DNA from: an uncultured bacterium
Lineage (GTDB): Bacteria; Cyanobacteriota; Vampirovibrionia; Gastranaerophilales; Gastranaerophilaceae
Length of the DNA stretch: 64,000 bases
Direction of reading: 5' to 3'
Assembly (NCBI GenBank): GCA_946622415.1
Contig: CAMOPX010000007.1
Coordinates: 1 to 64,000, forward strand
The notes beneath the pieces are model-generated. The model worked only from the letters and a program-made list of their open reading frames with translations. It made no database searches and had not been told where the DNA came from. A program made the position numbers and the translations under genes. Shown here piece after piece: positions 54,027 to 62,644 of the stretch; positions within the stretch are counted from its first letter, which is position 1, and the number at the start of each line of letters is the position of its first letter.

Positions 54027-54620
54027 TTATTTATTTTTTTGTTTTACAAATCTTGGAACCTGATTTTTTGCAATTCTCATTTTCAGATATTGGTCGCTTA
54101 ATTCTTTCTTTTCTTCCTGAGTTGAAGTTTTTGCTTTATCTGCTAATTGTTGATATATTTCTTTTTCTGCTTCATTGGATTTTACATAAACATCCATTTC
54201 CTTGGATTTTGTGTATGTGTTTATTTTGCTTTCGTATACAATTTTAGGTGCTTTATATGCAGTATAAAGCAAAGCGAATCCCGTAAGTGTTGCTGCCATT
54301 AATGGTGCAAAAGCACCGATTTTATATAAAATCTTTTTATTTTTGCTTGCTTCTTTTTTATTTTTTTCAACTAGCTCACTGGCTGTTTTTGCAACACTAT
54401 CAACGAAAAAATCCCCATCAGTAACCAATTCGTTAATACATTTTCCGCCAATAGCAATTTCGCCAATAAATGTTGCTTTAACAAGATTTGCCGTTTCACC
54501 TAATCTTAAAATCGGGTTCTCGTCAGCCTTTTTTTCTTGTGTTTTTTCGGAATTTTTTGATGTGAATGTTTTCGGGTTGTTTGGTTGATAATTAAAAGTA
54601 TTTATAGCGGAAATATCCAT
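54027..54620 (-). CDS. unknown protein with one membrane segment, paralog of the adjacent pseudogene
   Basis: A 197-residue protein. The polar N-terminus has KTFTSKNSE near residue 20. A hydrophobic segment lies at about 106-124 (APLMAATLTGFALLYTAY), and a charged helical tail follows. The tail segment KINTYTKSKEMDVYVKSNE resembles RIGAFAREKEMNVFTRQKE of the upstream pseudogene, so the two are tandem paralogs. The ATG abuts the pseudogene's TAG stop, with AAAGGTG upstream, indicating former translational coupling. Function unknown. Confidence 0.65.
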   Translation of the reverse strand: MDISAINTFNYQPNNPKTFTSKNSEKTQEKKADENPILRLGETANLVKATFIGEIAIGGKCINELVTDGDFFVDSVAKTASELVEKNKKEASKNKKILYKIGAFAPLMAATLTGFALLYTAYKAPKIVYESKINTYTKSKEMDVYVKSNEAEKEIYQQLADKAKTSTQEEKKELSDQYLKMRIAKNQVPRFVKQKNK

Positions 54621-55074
54621 CTATGCACCTTTTACCATTACTCCGCTGCCGTTATCCGCAATTTTTGTTATTGCGTAATGGCTAACTTTTTGATCTAAAG
54701 ATACATCTTCGTCTTTGATTTCCTTGTTGATGTCATTATATATATTTGTTTGTACTTCCTTTTGTCTTGTAAATACATTCATTTCTTTTTCTCTGGCAAA
54801 TGCGCCTATTCTTGTATTATAAAGTTTTGACGGTAAGGTTAAGCCTAATGCTGCTAATGCTGCAATAATACCCACTCCAAGCGGAAGCTTATATCCTTTT
54901 GTACAGCAAGTTGTTATGCCTCCTGCAACAAGACCTGCAAAAGTACTTACACCTGTTGTACTAAGAATCGCTAAATTTCTTTCTGTTTCTCAGTTGATAG
55001 GGTTTTCGTATTGTTGAGAATCACCCTTAAAATTTATTCTTGGATTGCGTGCCGTTATAGCATTAATTTGCATA
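54621..55074 (-). pseudogene. paralog of the 54027 gene with a frameshift and a nonsense codon
   Basis: A good AAGGGAG site precedes the ATG at 55072-55074, which starts MQINAITARNPRINFKGD. About 18 codons in, the frame must shift by one base (extra T in GATTTC, about 55021-55025) to recover the QQYENPIN segment. It then meets an in-frame TGA (54990-54992) before ETERNLAILSTTGVSTFAG. From there it stays open to the TAG at 54621-54623, through a hydrophobic segment and REKEMNVFTRQKE. TGA is a normal stop in this genome, so recoding is unlikely. A GTG at 54875 could give an 84-residue remnant, but it has no ribosome site. Confidence 0.65.
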
Positions 55075-55253
55075 GAAACTCCCTTATAATATCATCATCT
55101 GACTTTGTTATAAAACATGTAAAAATATTCTTTTTCGTTTTCTTTTACAATATTAATTAAATTTTAAATTTTAAAAATTCAAGAAAAAACTTTATTTACA
55201 TAACCCGATAATTGTAGTTTAATTAAATTGTAGAGAAATATTCAGAGTTAATC

Positions 55254-56204
55254 ATGATTGAAATTTTAAAGACAACCGATGAAAAACTTATTGAACTCGG
55301 AATCAACGAAGCACAGAGCGGTTCCTGGTTTAATTTAATAAATCCTACTTATGATGAAATACAAAAAGTTTCAATCATATTAAATCTGGATGAAAGCTTT
55401 TTAAGAAATTCTCTGGACGTCGATGAGCGTTCACGTATAGAAATCGAAGATGATAGCGTTTTAATAATCACAAACGTTCCTGTTATGGAAGACGAAGGTA
55501 CATACGACACTTTGCCTTTAGGTATAATTTTTACGGATAAGGGTTTTATTACCGTAACTTCCAAAAAAAATAAAGTAATTTCTTCATTCAACAAAGACAC
55601 GGCAGGTTCATTCGACACAAGAAATAAAACAAAATTTTTATTGGATATTCTTTTCCGTTCAACAAAATTTTACTTAAGATACCTGAATTATATCTACAAA
55701 CAATCGGAAGAAATAGAAGAAGAATTAAGAAAAACAATGAAAAATAAAGCATTATTCCAATTGTTTGAAATGCAAAAATCACTTGTTTATTTCACAACAG
55801 CATTGAAAGATAACTATATTGTGCTTCAGAAAATAATGCGTCTTTCGAATAGTGCAAAACAAAATCCGCTTTTAAAATTCACGGAAGACGATATTGATTT
55901 ATTGGAAGATGTAATCACAGAAAACAAGCAAGCACACGAAATGGTAGAAATGCACAGAAACATTTTGGAAAATATGATGGATACGTTTGCATCTATAATT
56001 TCTAATAATTTAAACATTGTCATGAAATTTTTAACATCAATTGCAATTATTTTTGCAATTCCTACTATGTTTTCAAGTTTTTGGGGAATGAATGTTGCAG
56101 TACCTTTTGCCAATAACCCATACGGATTTTTAATTGTCAGCATAATTTCTGTTACGGCTGCTGTTTTTGCCGCAATATTTTTTGCAAAAAAAGGTATGTT
56201 TTAA
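55254..56204 (+). CDS. corA: CorA-family divalent cation transporter
   Basis: A 316-residue protein. A long N-terminal cytosolic alpha/beta funnel domain is followed by the helix leading to the pore and by two C-terminal membrane helices. The selectivity motif GMN (residues 278-280, FWGMNVAVPF) and the Asn-Pro of the periplasmic loop are intact. It should form a pentameric Mg2+ (or Co2+/Ni2+) channel in the inner membrane. The ribosome site is weak (AGAG). No terminator is obvious after it. Confidence 0.93.
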   Translation: MIEILKTTDEKLIELGINEAQSGSWFNLINPTYDEIQKVSIILNLDESFLRNSLDVDERSRIEIEDDSVLIITNVPVMEDEGTYDTLPLGIIFTDKGFITVTSKKNKVISSFNKDTAGSFDTRNKTKFLLDILFRSTKFYLRYLNYIYKQSEEIEEELRKTMKNKALFQLFEMQKSLVYFTTALKDNYIVLQKIMRLSNSAKQNPLLKFTEDDIDLLEDVITENKQAHEMVEMHRNILENMMDTFASIISNNLNIVMKFLTSIAIIFAIPTMFSSFWGMNVAVPFANNPYGFLIVSIISVTAAVFAAIFFAKKGMF

Positions 56205-56303
56205 TTAGTTAACATTTTTTATCTGATATAGCCGACCAAAAAATCAGTCTACAGGACTATTCAAGAAATAGAACTTAAGATTAAAAATTAATAAAAAATA
56301 TTA

Positions 56304-56332
56304 TTGTCAACTTTAAATATATATGGTAATAT
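56304..56332 (+). promoter_or_regulatory. promoter of the 67-aa gene
   Basis: TTGTCA (56304-56309), a 17-nt spacer and TAATAT (56327-56332), giving a leader of about 26 nt with GGAG before the ATG. The likely transcript continues into the MTA-phosphorylase-like gene. Confidence 0.5.
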
Positions 56333-56364
56333 AAGTAAGTACGAAAAACACAAACGGAGTCAAA

Positions 56365-56568
56365 ATGCGTATATTACCTTTATTGAATTTAAATAAGCAT
56401 GTAAACAACAAACTAAACAAAACAAATACACAACTTAAAGGTATAAATACGATTTCTCCCAATGCGGCGCATACATACACGGGTAATGCCAGCGTAGATT
56501 TAGCTTATGCAAGCATGGTTGATGCGACAATTGCTAACGATTTAAAATCAATGAATTTAATTGTTTAA
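56365..56568 (+). CDS. small protein of unknown function (67 aa)
   Basis: A 67-residue protein, MRILPLLNLNKHVNNKLNK at the start and DLKSMNLIV at the end, without a membrane helix. It contains AAHTYTGNAS in the middle, reminiscent of the aromatic-T/K-G/S motif in other unknown proteins here. GGAG lies at a good distance from the ATG. It lies 15 nt before the phosphorylase gene and is probably cotranscribed. Family not recognised. Confidence 0.6.
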   Translation: MRILPLLNLNKHVNNKLNKTNTQLKGINTISPNAAHTYTGNASVDLAYASMVDATIANDLKSMNLIV

Positions 56569-56583
56569 GATTGAAAGTATAAA

Positions 56584-57372
56584 ATGACAGAAAAAAATTT
56601 AGCTCAAATAGGTATTTTTGGCGGATCAGGTTTTTATAAATTTTTAGACGATATTAGAGAAGTAAATATTGATACTCCCTATGGTAAGACATCAGATGCT
56701 TTGATGCTCGGCACAATTGCAGGGAAAAAAGTTGCTTTTATGCCAAGACACGGCAGAAATCACAGTATTGCCCCGCACAAAGTAAACTACAGAGCAAATG
56801 TTTGGGCAATGAAAGAAATAGGCTGTACAAGAGTAATTTCTCCCTGTGCTGCAGGCTCCCTGCAAAAACATGTTAAACCGGGCGATATTGTATTTTGCGA
56901 TCAATATGTAAATTGGACAAATGGCAGACTGGATACATATTTTGACGAACAAGATATTAAACATGTATCTGCCGCAAATCCGTATTGTCCGGAGTTAAGA
57001 AAAACAGCAATAGAGTGCGCCAAAAATCTTGGTTTTGAATACCATGACCACGGCACGGTTGTTGTAATACAGGGTCCAAGATTCAACACAAAATCAGAAA
57101 GTGCATTTTTTACAAGACAAGGCTGGGAAGTTATTAATATGACACAATACCCCGAGGTTCATCTGGTTAAAGAACTGAATATGTGTCCATTGAATATTTC
57201 ACTTATAACAGATTATGATGCAGGACTCGTAAATGATTGCGACCCTGTCTCTCATGAAGCTGTTATGGAAGTTTTTGCAAATAATATTAATAAATTACAA
57301 AAGCTCCTCTTTTCAATTGTTGAAAATATAAGTGATGACAGAAATTGTGATTGCAAAAACAGCGTAGGGTAG
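56584..57372 (+). CDS. MTA/purine nucleoside phosphorylase family protein
   Basis: A 262-residue PNP/MTAP-superfamily enzyme. It has IGIFGGSGFYKF near the start, PRHGRNHSIAPHKVNYRANV (phosphate and purine site), SPCAAGSLQ, IQGPRFNTKSE and the base-specificity region MTQYPEVHLVKELN, then TDYDAG. The Asp of TDYDAG marks 6-aminopurine users, so methylthioadenosine, adenosine or 5'-deoxyadenosine are plausible substrates; MTIP-like inosine use is less likely. It would release adenine from SAM by-products. yggT follows after 6 nt. Confidence 0.88.
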   Translation: MTEKNLAQIGIFGGSGFYKFLDDIREVNIDTPYGKTSDALMLGTIAGKKVAFMPRHGRNHSIAPHKVNYRANVWAMKEIGCTRVISPCAAGSLQKHVKPGDIVFCDQYVNWTNGRLDTYFDEQDIKHVSAANPYCPELRKTAIECAKNLGFEYHDHGTVVVIQGPRFNTKSESAFFTRQGWEVINMTQYPEVHLVKELNMCPLNISLITDYDAGLVNDCDPVSHEAVMEVFANNINKLQKLLFSIVENISDDRNCDCKNSVG

Positions 57373-57378
57373 GGAATT

Positions 57379-57645
57379 ATGGGAATTGCTTCAGCTGTCG
57401 CAAATATATTTGATTTAATTTTTGTACTTCTTATAATTTCAGTACTTTTGACTTGGTTCAGAAATATTGATTGGTACAAACAACCGTTTAGGTTTTTACG
57501 AACTTTCAGTGAATTAATTTTTGCACCGTTCAGAAAATTAATCCCGCCAATGGGAGGACTTGATTTTTCTCCTATTGTTGCATTTATTGTACTGGAAATA
57601 TTAAGAACCGTAACAGTGAGTTTTCTGGTTTCTATGGGACTTTAA
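57379..57645 (+). CDS. YggT-family membrane protein
   Basis: An 88-residue protein with two hydrophobic helices (about 8-28 and 65-86). The YggT signature between them is LLTWFRNIDWYKQPFRFL, then LIFAPFRKLIPPMGGLDFSP. Relatives act in cell division or osmotic adaptation and, in plastids and cyanobacteria, in nucleoid distribution and cytochrome b6 assembly. AGGG precedes the ATG. A terminator follows. Confidence 0.9.
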   Translation: MGIASAVANIFDLIFVLLIISVLLTWFRNIDWYKQPFRFLRTFSELIFAPFRKLIPPMGGLDFSPIVAFIVLEILRTVTVSFLVSMGL

Positions 57646-57662
57646 AAATACTTAAATATTAT

Positions 57663-57698
57663 AAAAATCACTTCCTTAAATAGAAGGAAGTGATTTTT
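57663..57698. terminator. bidirectional terminator between yggT and fabF
   Basis: AAAAATCACTTCCTT (57663-57677) pairs perfectly with AAGGAAGTGATTTTT (57684-57698) around a 6-nt loop, with T-runs on both strands. Confidence 0.95.
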
Positions 57699-57718
57699 AT
57701 ATATATTCATAATACTAA

Positions 57719-58957
57719 TTACTTTTTAAATACCAAAACGGCATTACATCCGCCAAAACCGAAGGAATTAGATAAAACGGCAGAAAGTTCTTTTTGTTTT
57801 GCTTTATGTGGTGTGTAATCCAGATTAGCAACTTCAGGGTCTTGTTCATCAAGATTAATCGTTGGCGGAATAATACCTTCTCTTAGGGCCTTGATACAGA
57901 TTATGGCTTCAACTGCACCTGCTCCGCCCAGCATATGGCCTGTCATTGATTTTGTAGATGATACTGACAAATTTTTGTTTTCCATAATATCACCAAATAC
58001 CTTTTTAATAGCATTAGATTCTGCAATATCTCCAACATGGGTTGATGTACCATGGGCATTAATATAACCTATGTCTGAGGTTTTCAAACCAGCATCTTTT
58101 AAGGCTAATTCCATAGCCAATGCTGCACCCGCACCTGTCGGATCAGGTGCAACCATATCATATGCATCAGAAGATTGACCGTATCCGGCTAATTCTGCGT
58201 AAATTTTTGCACCACGCTTGAGCGCTCTTTCTCTTTCTTCAAGTACTAAAATTCCCGCACCTTCCGACATAATAAAGCCATCTCTTTTGATGTCGTACGG
58301 GCGTGAAGCTTTTTCAGGAAATTCGTTTGCCCTTGAGAGTGTTTTAGCAGACGTAAAAGCACCTATTCCTAAATCACATATACCGGCTTCAGCGCCTCCT
58401 GCAAGCATAACATCGGCATCACCTATTTGAATTGAACGCATAGCGTCACCTATCGAATGAGCGCCGGTTGCGCAAGCCGTAACAACCGCCTTAGAAAGTC
58501 CGCGTAATCCGTACTTGATTGTAATTTTACCCGCAGGCATATTACATATCATCATAGGCACCATAAAAGGAGAACATTTATGATAACCTCTTGTTTGCAT
58601 AGTTATGTGATTATTTTGTATGGTTTCCAATCCGCCTGCAGCAGAACCTGCGATAACACCAATTCTTGTTAAATCTTCTTTTTCCAAATCCAATTTTGAA
58701 TCTTCCATTGCAAGCTGAGCCGCAACAACAGAACACAAAATAAATTTATCCATTCTTCTTGCATCTTTAGCATCTACATAGGGAGTAGTATCAAATTCAG
58801 GGACTTGTCCTCCGATATGAACGAGATGTTTTTCTTTATCGAGATTCAGATATCTGATACCGCTATTCCCTTGTATGATATTTTTCCATAAAATATCCAC
58901 ACCTATTCCAAATGGCGACACGCATCCCATACCCGTAACAACTATTCGTCGTTTCAT
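57719..58957 (-). CDS. fabF: 3-oxoacyl-ACP synthase II
   Basis: A 412-residue condensing enzyme that elongates acyl-ACP with malonyl-ACP. The Cys-His-His triad is Cys162 (VTACATGAHS), His302 (NAHGTSTHVGD) and His341 (SMTGHMLGGAG). Length is standard for KAS II. AAGGAG precedes the ATG. It is the last gene of the korDABC-fabH-fabF run; ACP, FabD and FabG genes are not in the window. Confidence 0.96.
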   Translation of the reverse strand: MKRRIVVTGMGCVSPFGIGVDILWKNIIQGNSGIRYLNLDKEKHLVHIGGQVPEFDTTPYVDAKDARRMDKFILCSVVAAQLAMEDSKLDLEKEDLTRIGVIAGSAAGGLETIQNNHITMQTRGYHKCSPFMVPMMICNMPAGKITIKYGLRGLSKAVVTACATGAHSIGDAMRSIQIGDADVMLAGGAEAGICDLGIGAFTSAKTLSRANEFPEKASRPYDIKRDGFIMSEGAGILVLEERERALKRGAKIYAELAGYGQSSDAYDMVAPDPTGAGAALAMELALKDAGLKTSDIGYINAHGTSTHVGDIAESNAIKKVFGDIMENKNLSVSSTKSMTGHMLGGAGAVEAIICIKALREGIIPPTINLDEQDPEVANLDYTPHKAKQKELSAVLSNSFGFGGCNAVLVFKK

Positions 58958-58989
58958 ACAGTTCTCCTTATTCTTAATTCCAATTATTT

Positions 58990-59976
58990 TTATTTTAAAG
59001 TAATTATTGCATTTGCAGCAGTCATTCCGGCACCAAATGCGCTTAGTAAAATTTTTGCAGGCAATTTTATTTTGCCTTCATCTATACCTTCTCTAATTGC
59101 AACAGGTATAGAGGCAGCAGACATGTTTCCGTAATGCTCAATATTAGATATAACTTTATCATCTGCTATTCCTAACCTTTGTGCCAAAGCATCAATCATC
59201 CTTTGATTTGATTGATGAGGTATGAAATAGTCTATATCCTCAATTTTGGTATTTGTTTTTTCCAACAGTTCTTCAATTTTTGGAGGTATTAAAGTCATAA
59301 CGTACTTATAGACATCTTTACCTTTCATATTAATAAACGATTTAATTTCTTGAGTTTCTGATTTTACCAAAGGACAGGATTTTCCTTTGTATTTTAAAGT
59401 GATAAAATCACCGCAAGATCCGTCTGCCAAGAGTTCAATACCTTTTATATCATCGCATCCGCTATTATCTGCAGTTAATATGGCAGCACCTGCACCATCA
59501 CCGAACAGAACACATACGCTTCTATCTTCCCAATCAGAAAATTTTGTTGTAGTATCAGTTGCAACAATAAGAATATTTTTATAAATACCCGATTTTATAA
59601 AGGCACTTGCCGTATTAAGAGAATATATAAATCCTGAACACGCGGCTTTAAGGTCAAAACAAGCTGCATTTGACGCACCGATTCCGTTTTGGATTAAACA
59701 TGCAACAGAAGGGTATATATCTTCCGGTGCAGAAGCTGCAGCTATAATTAAATCAATCTCCGAGGGATTAAAATTTGCTCTTTTTATAACTTTTTTTGCG
59801 GCATTAATACCTAAATCAACAGAAGTAACATCATCAGATACAACTCTGCGCTCTTTTATTCCTGTTCTTGTAGATATCCATTCATCAGATGTATCTAATA
59901 TTTTTGTTAAATCGTTATTTGTGATTATATTTTCCGCAACTTCGTAATCTATTGCTAATATATTAACTCCGGTCAT
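58990..59976 (-). CDS. fabH: 3-oxoacyl-ACP synthase III
   Basis: A 328-residue enzyme that starts fatty acid synthesis by condensing an acyl-CoA with malonyl-ACP. The triad is Cys113 (LKAACSGFIYSL), His254 (FIPHQSNQRMI) and Asn284 (HYGNMSAAS); DTSDEWISTRTGIKER is the CoA-binding region. The start at 59974-59976 has AAGGAT upstream; a longer frame from 60024 would overlap the oxidoreductase gamma gene. Adjacent Vor-type genes could supply branched acyl-CoA primers, which is inference. Confidence 0.95.
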   Translation of the reverse strand: MTGVNILAIDYEVAENIITNNDLTKILDTSDEWISTRTGIKERRVVSDDVTSVDLGINAAKKVIKRANFNPSEIDLIIAAASAPEDIYPSVACLIQNGIGASNAACFDLKAACSGFIYSLNTASAFIKSGIYKNILIVATDTTTKFSDWEDRSVCVLFGDGAGAAILTADNSGCDDIKGIELLADGSCGDFITLKYKGKSCPLVKSETQEIKSFINMKGKDVYKYVMTLIPPKIEELLEKTNTKIEDIDYFIPHQSNQRMIDALAQRLGIADDKVISNIEHYGNMSAASIPVAIREGIDEGKIKLPAKILLSAFGAGMTAANAIITLK

Positions 59977-59986
59977 TTTCTTATCC

Positions 59987-60520
59987 TTATATTGCATAAT
60001 TGTATCCGAACAAAAATGCATCAATGTTTTTTTGAATTAAATCTTTTTTATTTTTTAATAATTTTTCAAAAGCGCAGTTAACCATATCTATGGAAAGATT
60101 GCTGCACAGTTTCATCAGTATTCCTAATGCAATTGAATTTGCAAATTTAATGTTTCCGAGTTTCATTGCATCGGACGTAAGAGGGGCAAAAATATACTTT
60201 ATATCTTTTCTTGTTTTTTCAATTTTAGCCAAAGAAGAGTTTACAATAATAGTGCCGTTTTCTTTAACTTTGGATATAAATTTATCTAATGATTTCTGAT
60301 TAAAAGCTACGACATAATCAGCTTTATCATTTTGTATACAGAGAAGTTCTTCGTCAGATACATTAACTTCGCAACTAACAGCACCGCCGCGCATTTCTGC
60401 ACCGTACGAAGAACAATATGAAACAAATTTATCATCAAGCATATAAATATTCGCTAAAGCTATACCGACAGATAAAACTCCCTGTCCTCCCGAACCTGAA
60501 AAAATAAAATTTCTAATCAT
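59987..60520 (-). CDS. 2-oxoacid:ferredoxin oxidoreductase, gamma subunit
   Basis: A 177-residue subunit with GSGGQGVLSVGIALA at the start, then YGAEMRGGAVSCEV, the standard POR-gamma signatures. It forms part of the CoA-binding catalytic assembly. It overlaps the beta subunit gene by 8 bp and lies 10 bp before fabH. The order ferredoxin-alpha-beta-gamma matches VorDABC/KorDABC operons. Confidence 0.93.
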   Translation of the reverse strand: MIRNFIFSGSGGQGVLSVGIALANIYMLDDKFVSYCSSYGAEMRGGAVSCEVNVSDEELLCIQNDKADYVVAFNQKSLDKFISKVKENGTIIVNSSLAKIEKTRKDIKYIFAPLTSDAMKLGNIKFANSIALGILMKLCSNLSIDMVNCAFEKLLKNKKDLIQKNIDAFLFGYNYAI

Positions 60521-61268
60521 TTGTTATATCCTTAAAAACCTTTATGGGGTATATTTGAGTTAATTCTGTTTCAATTTTACGGTGTGAATCCGAAGGAGAT
60601 AACCTCCAATTTGTAGGACAACTTGAAAGCACTTCCACAAAACTGTATCCTAACCCCTTAATTTGGCATTCAAATGCCTTTTTGATTGCATTTTTTGCAT
60701 TTATTATATTTTTTATGTTATATACACCGACCCTCGCACTATACGCCGTTCCGTCACACAGCGCAATATGTTCTGCAGCTTTTATCGGGAAACCATGATA
60801 GGCTCTGTTTCTACCTGTTGGACTTGTTGTTGTAATTTGTCCCATTGCTGTCGTTGGACCCAATTGTCCGCCTGTCATCCCGTAATTTGTATTATTTATA
60901 CAAATTACAGTAATATTTTCACCTCTTAGAGCACTATGTAAAGATTCACCAAGACCGATTGAAGCAAAATCGCCATCACCTTGGTAAGTGAATACAAATT
61001 TTTCATTTTTATTTGCTTTTGTTGCTCTTTTTATACCTGTCGCAACTGCGCACGCTCTGCCATGCGGAGATTCAATACAATCCACATCTAAAAAATCATA
61101 AAGAAATACTGAACATCCGGATGACGCAACTGCAATCGTATTTTCTTGAAGATTTAATTCATCTATTACTTCCGCAACCAATTTTATAACTAACCCATGG
61201 TCACATCCCGAGCAGAATGTGAAAGATGAATTTTCTTTGATTGATTTAGGTTTAGTGTATACTTGCAT
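60513..61268 (-). CDS. 2-oxoacid:ferredoxin oxidoreductase, beta (TPP) subunit
   Basis: A 251-residue subunit. The TPP/Mg motif runs from GDGDFASIGLGE to INNTNYGMTGGQLGPTT. FCSGCDHGLVIKLVAEV at the N-terminus and SPHGRACAVATGIKRA are typical of the Kor/Vor beta chain. It decarboxylates the 2-oxoacid to the hydroxyalkyl-TPP intermediate. It overlaps the alpha gene by 17 bp and the gamma gene by 8 bp. Confidence 0.94.
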   Translation of the reverse strand: MQVYTKPKSIKENSSFTFCSGCDHGLVIKLVAEVIDELNLQENTIAVASSGCSVFLYDFLDVDCIESPHGRACAVATGIKRATKANKNEKFVFTYQGDGDFASIGLGESLHSALRGENITVICINNTNYGMTGGQLGPTTAMGQITTTSPTGRNRAYHGFPIKAAEHIALCDGTAYSARVGVYNIKNIINAKNAIKKAFECQIKGLGYSFVEVLSSCPTNWRLSPSDSHRKIETELTQIYPIKVFKDITND

Positions 61269-62325
61269 AATCTTCCTTAATAACGTTTTCTATAGCATAA
61301 ATTAATTCATCTCTTTTTAACCAATCGCCGACAGGTTTTCCGACAAAAGAAATTTTAGTATTTGATAAAACGGCAAGACGAATATCTTTTAACATTTGTC
61401 CGAGATTCATTTCGATATCTATAATACCTTTTAAGTTTTTAGATAGTTCGTTTAATCGTTTATACGGGAACGGATAGAGTGTTTTGGGTCTGAATAATCC
61501 GAATTTTAGCCCTTTTTCTCTGAAATATTTGCACACAGCTTTTCCGTGACGAGAAAGCGAACCAAATGCAGTAATAATATACTCTGCATCCTCACACATA
61601 TATTCTTCCCAATCCGTTACTTCTTCTTCGATTTTTTTATATTTGTTATTTAAATCTAATATATGACGGTTTAATTTATCCTGATTAGGTTCAAGCGAAT
61701 GAATTTCCCTTGAGGGTCTGTTATGAGCACCCGAAAGAACCCAAGAAGAATTATCGATTTCGGGATAAGTATTTTCAGCTAATTCAACACTCTCTGCCAT
61801 TTGACCCAACAAACCGTCAAGAAGCAATATAACGGGATTTCTGTATTTTTGCGACAAATAAAAGCATTTATAAGTCATTTCGATACATTCCTGAACATTT
61901 GAAGGTGCAAGCGAAATAATTTTATAATCACCATTTCCGCCGCCTACAGTTGTTTGATTATAATCACCCTGAGAAGGATATATATAACCTTGTCCCGGGC
62001 CCGCTCTCATAACATTAACAAGCACTATAGGTAATTCATCGGACGCGGCATAAGATAGCGCTTCCTGCATAAGAGAAATAGCACATGAAGAACTGGATAC
62101 AAGAACTTTAGCACCTGTTGAAGATGCACCAATAGCCATATTAATTGCACCGATTTCAGATTCGGCACAAACATAGCCAAGTTCTCTTTCTTGCATAGCA
62201 GCACTCAAATATTCCCCAATTTCGGATTGGGGAGTAATCGGATAACCGAAATAACAGCTGCAACCACATTTTACGGCAGCTTTTGCAATTGCAATATTAC
62301 CTTTTAATAATTCTTTTTGATTCAT
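61252..62325 (-). CDS. 2-oxoacid:ferredoxin oxidoreductase, alpha subunit (VorB-like)
   Basis: A 357-residue subunit starting LLKGNIAIAKAAVKCGCSCY, then FGYPITPQSEIGEYLS, the VorB/KorA N-terminal signature. ESEIGAINMAIGASSTGAKV and the MRAGPGQGYIYPSQGDYNQ stretch follow. The enzyme oxidises a 2-oxoacid plus CoA to acyl-CoA, CO2 and reduced ferredoxin. By similarity of style I favour branched-chain (2-oxoisovalerate) substrates, but 2-oxoglutarate is possible. It overlaps korD-type ferredoxin by 4 bp. Confidence 0.93.
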   Translation of the reverse strand: MNQKELLKGNIAIAKAAVKCGCSCYFGYPITPQSEIGEYLSAAMQERELGYVCAESEIGAINMAIGASSTGAKVLVSSSSCAISLMQEALSYAASDELPIVLVNVMRAGPGQGYIYPSQGDYNQTTVGGGNGDYKIISLAPSNVQECIEMTYKCFYLSQKYRNPVILLLDGLLGQMAESVELAENTYPEIDNSSWVLSGAHNRPSREIHSLEPNQDKLNRHILDLNNKYKKIEEEVTDWEEYMCEDAEYIITAFGSLSRHGKAVCKYFREKGLKFGLFRPKTLYPFPYKRLNELSKNLKGIIDIEMNLGQMLKDIRLAVLSNTKISFVGKPVGDWLKRDELIYAIENVIKEDYASIH

Positions 62326-62534
62326 TCTTTATATACATTCGTTATTGCTATATCAGGGCAAACCATGGCACACTGTTTGCAGGCAATACATTGGTTGTTT
62401 GAGTCGGAAAATTCAACGATACATTCACCGGTTTTCCCTGTATGAGTACTTTTTTTGATTAGATTTTTAGGGCAAACATCTATACACAAATAACATGATT
62501 TGCATTTTGAATCATCTATTGTTATATATGACAT
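62322..62534 (-). CDS. 2-oxoacid:ferredoxin oxidoreductase, delta (2x[4Fe-4S]) subunit
   Basis: A 70-residue ferredoxin-like subunit with two CxxCxxCxxxCP motifs: Cys11, 14, 17, 21 (KCKSCYLCIDVCPK) and Cys49, 52, 55, 59 (QCIACKQCAMVCPD). It carries electrons from the TPP site to soluble ferredoxin, perhaps the 16947 product. It is the first gene of the run, with a GGGGGG-containing ribosome site. A 487-bp gap lies upstream. Confidence 0.94.
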   Translation of the reverse strand: MSYITIDDSKCKSCYLCIDVCPKNLIKKSTHTGKTGECIVEFSDSNNQCIACKQCAMVCPDIAITNVYKE

Positions 62535-62644
62535 TTTCCCCCCAAAAAATTACTAAATATACTATTATTTTCTCACAAAAATAAAAAAAGTGAATTGTTA
62601 AACATAAGTATACAAAATGAGTTCGCAGAAAAATTTAGATTTTT

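Noticed and set aside
54985-54995. TGA read as Trp or Sec in the 55074 gene
   Set aside because: TGA ends other genes here (for example 11985-11987 and 16880-16882), Trp codons elsewhere are TGG, and a separate frameshift is also needed, so decay is simpler.
59977-60024. Longer FabH starting at 60024
   Set aside because: It would overlap the gamma-subunit gene by 38 bp and add residues not found in FabH; the internal ATG has its own ribosome site.
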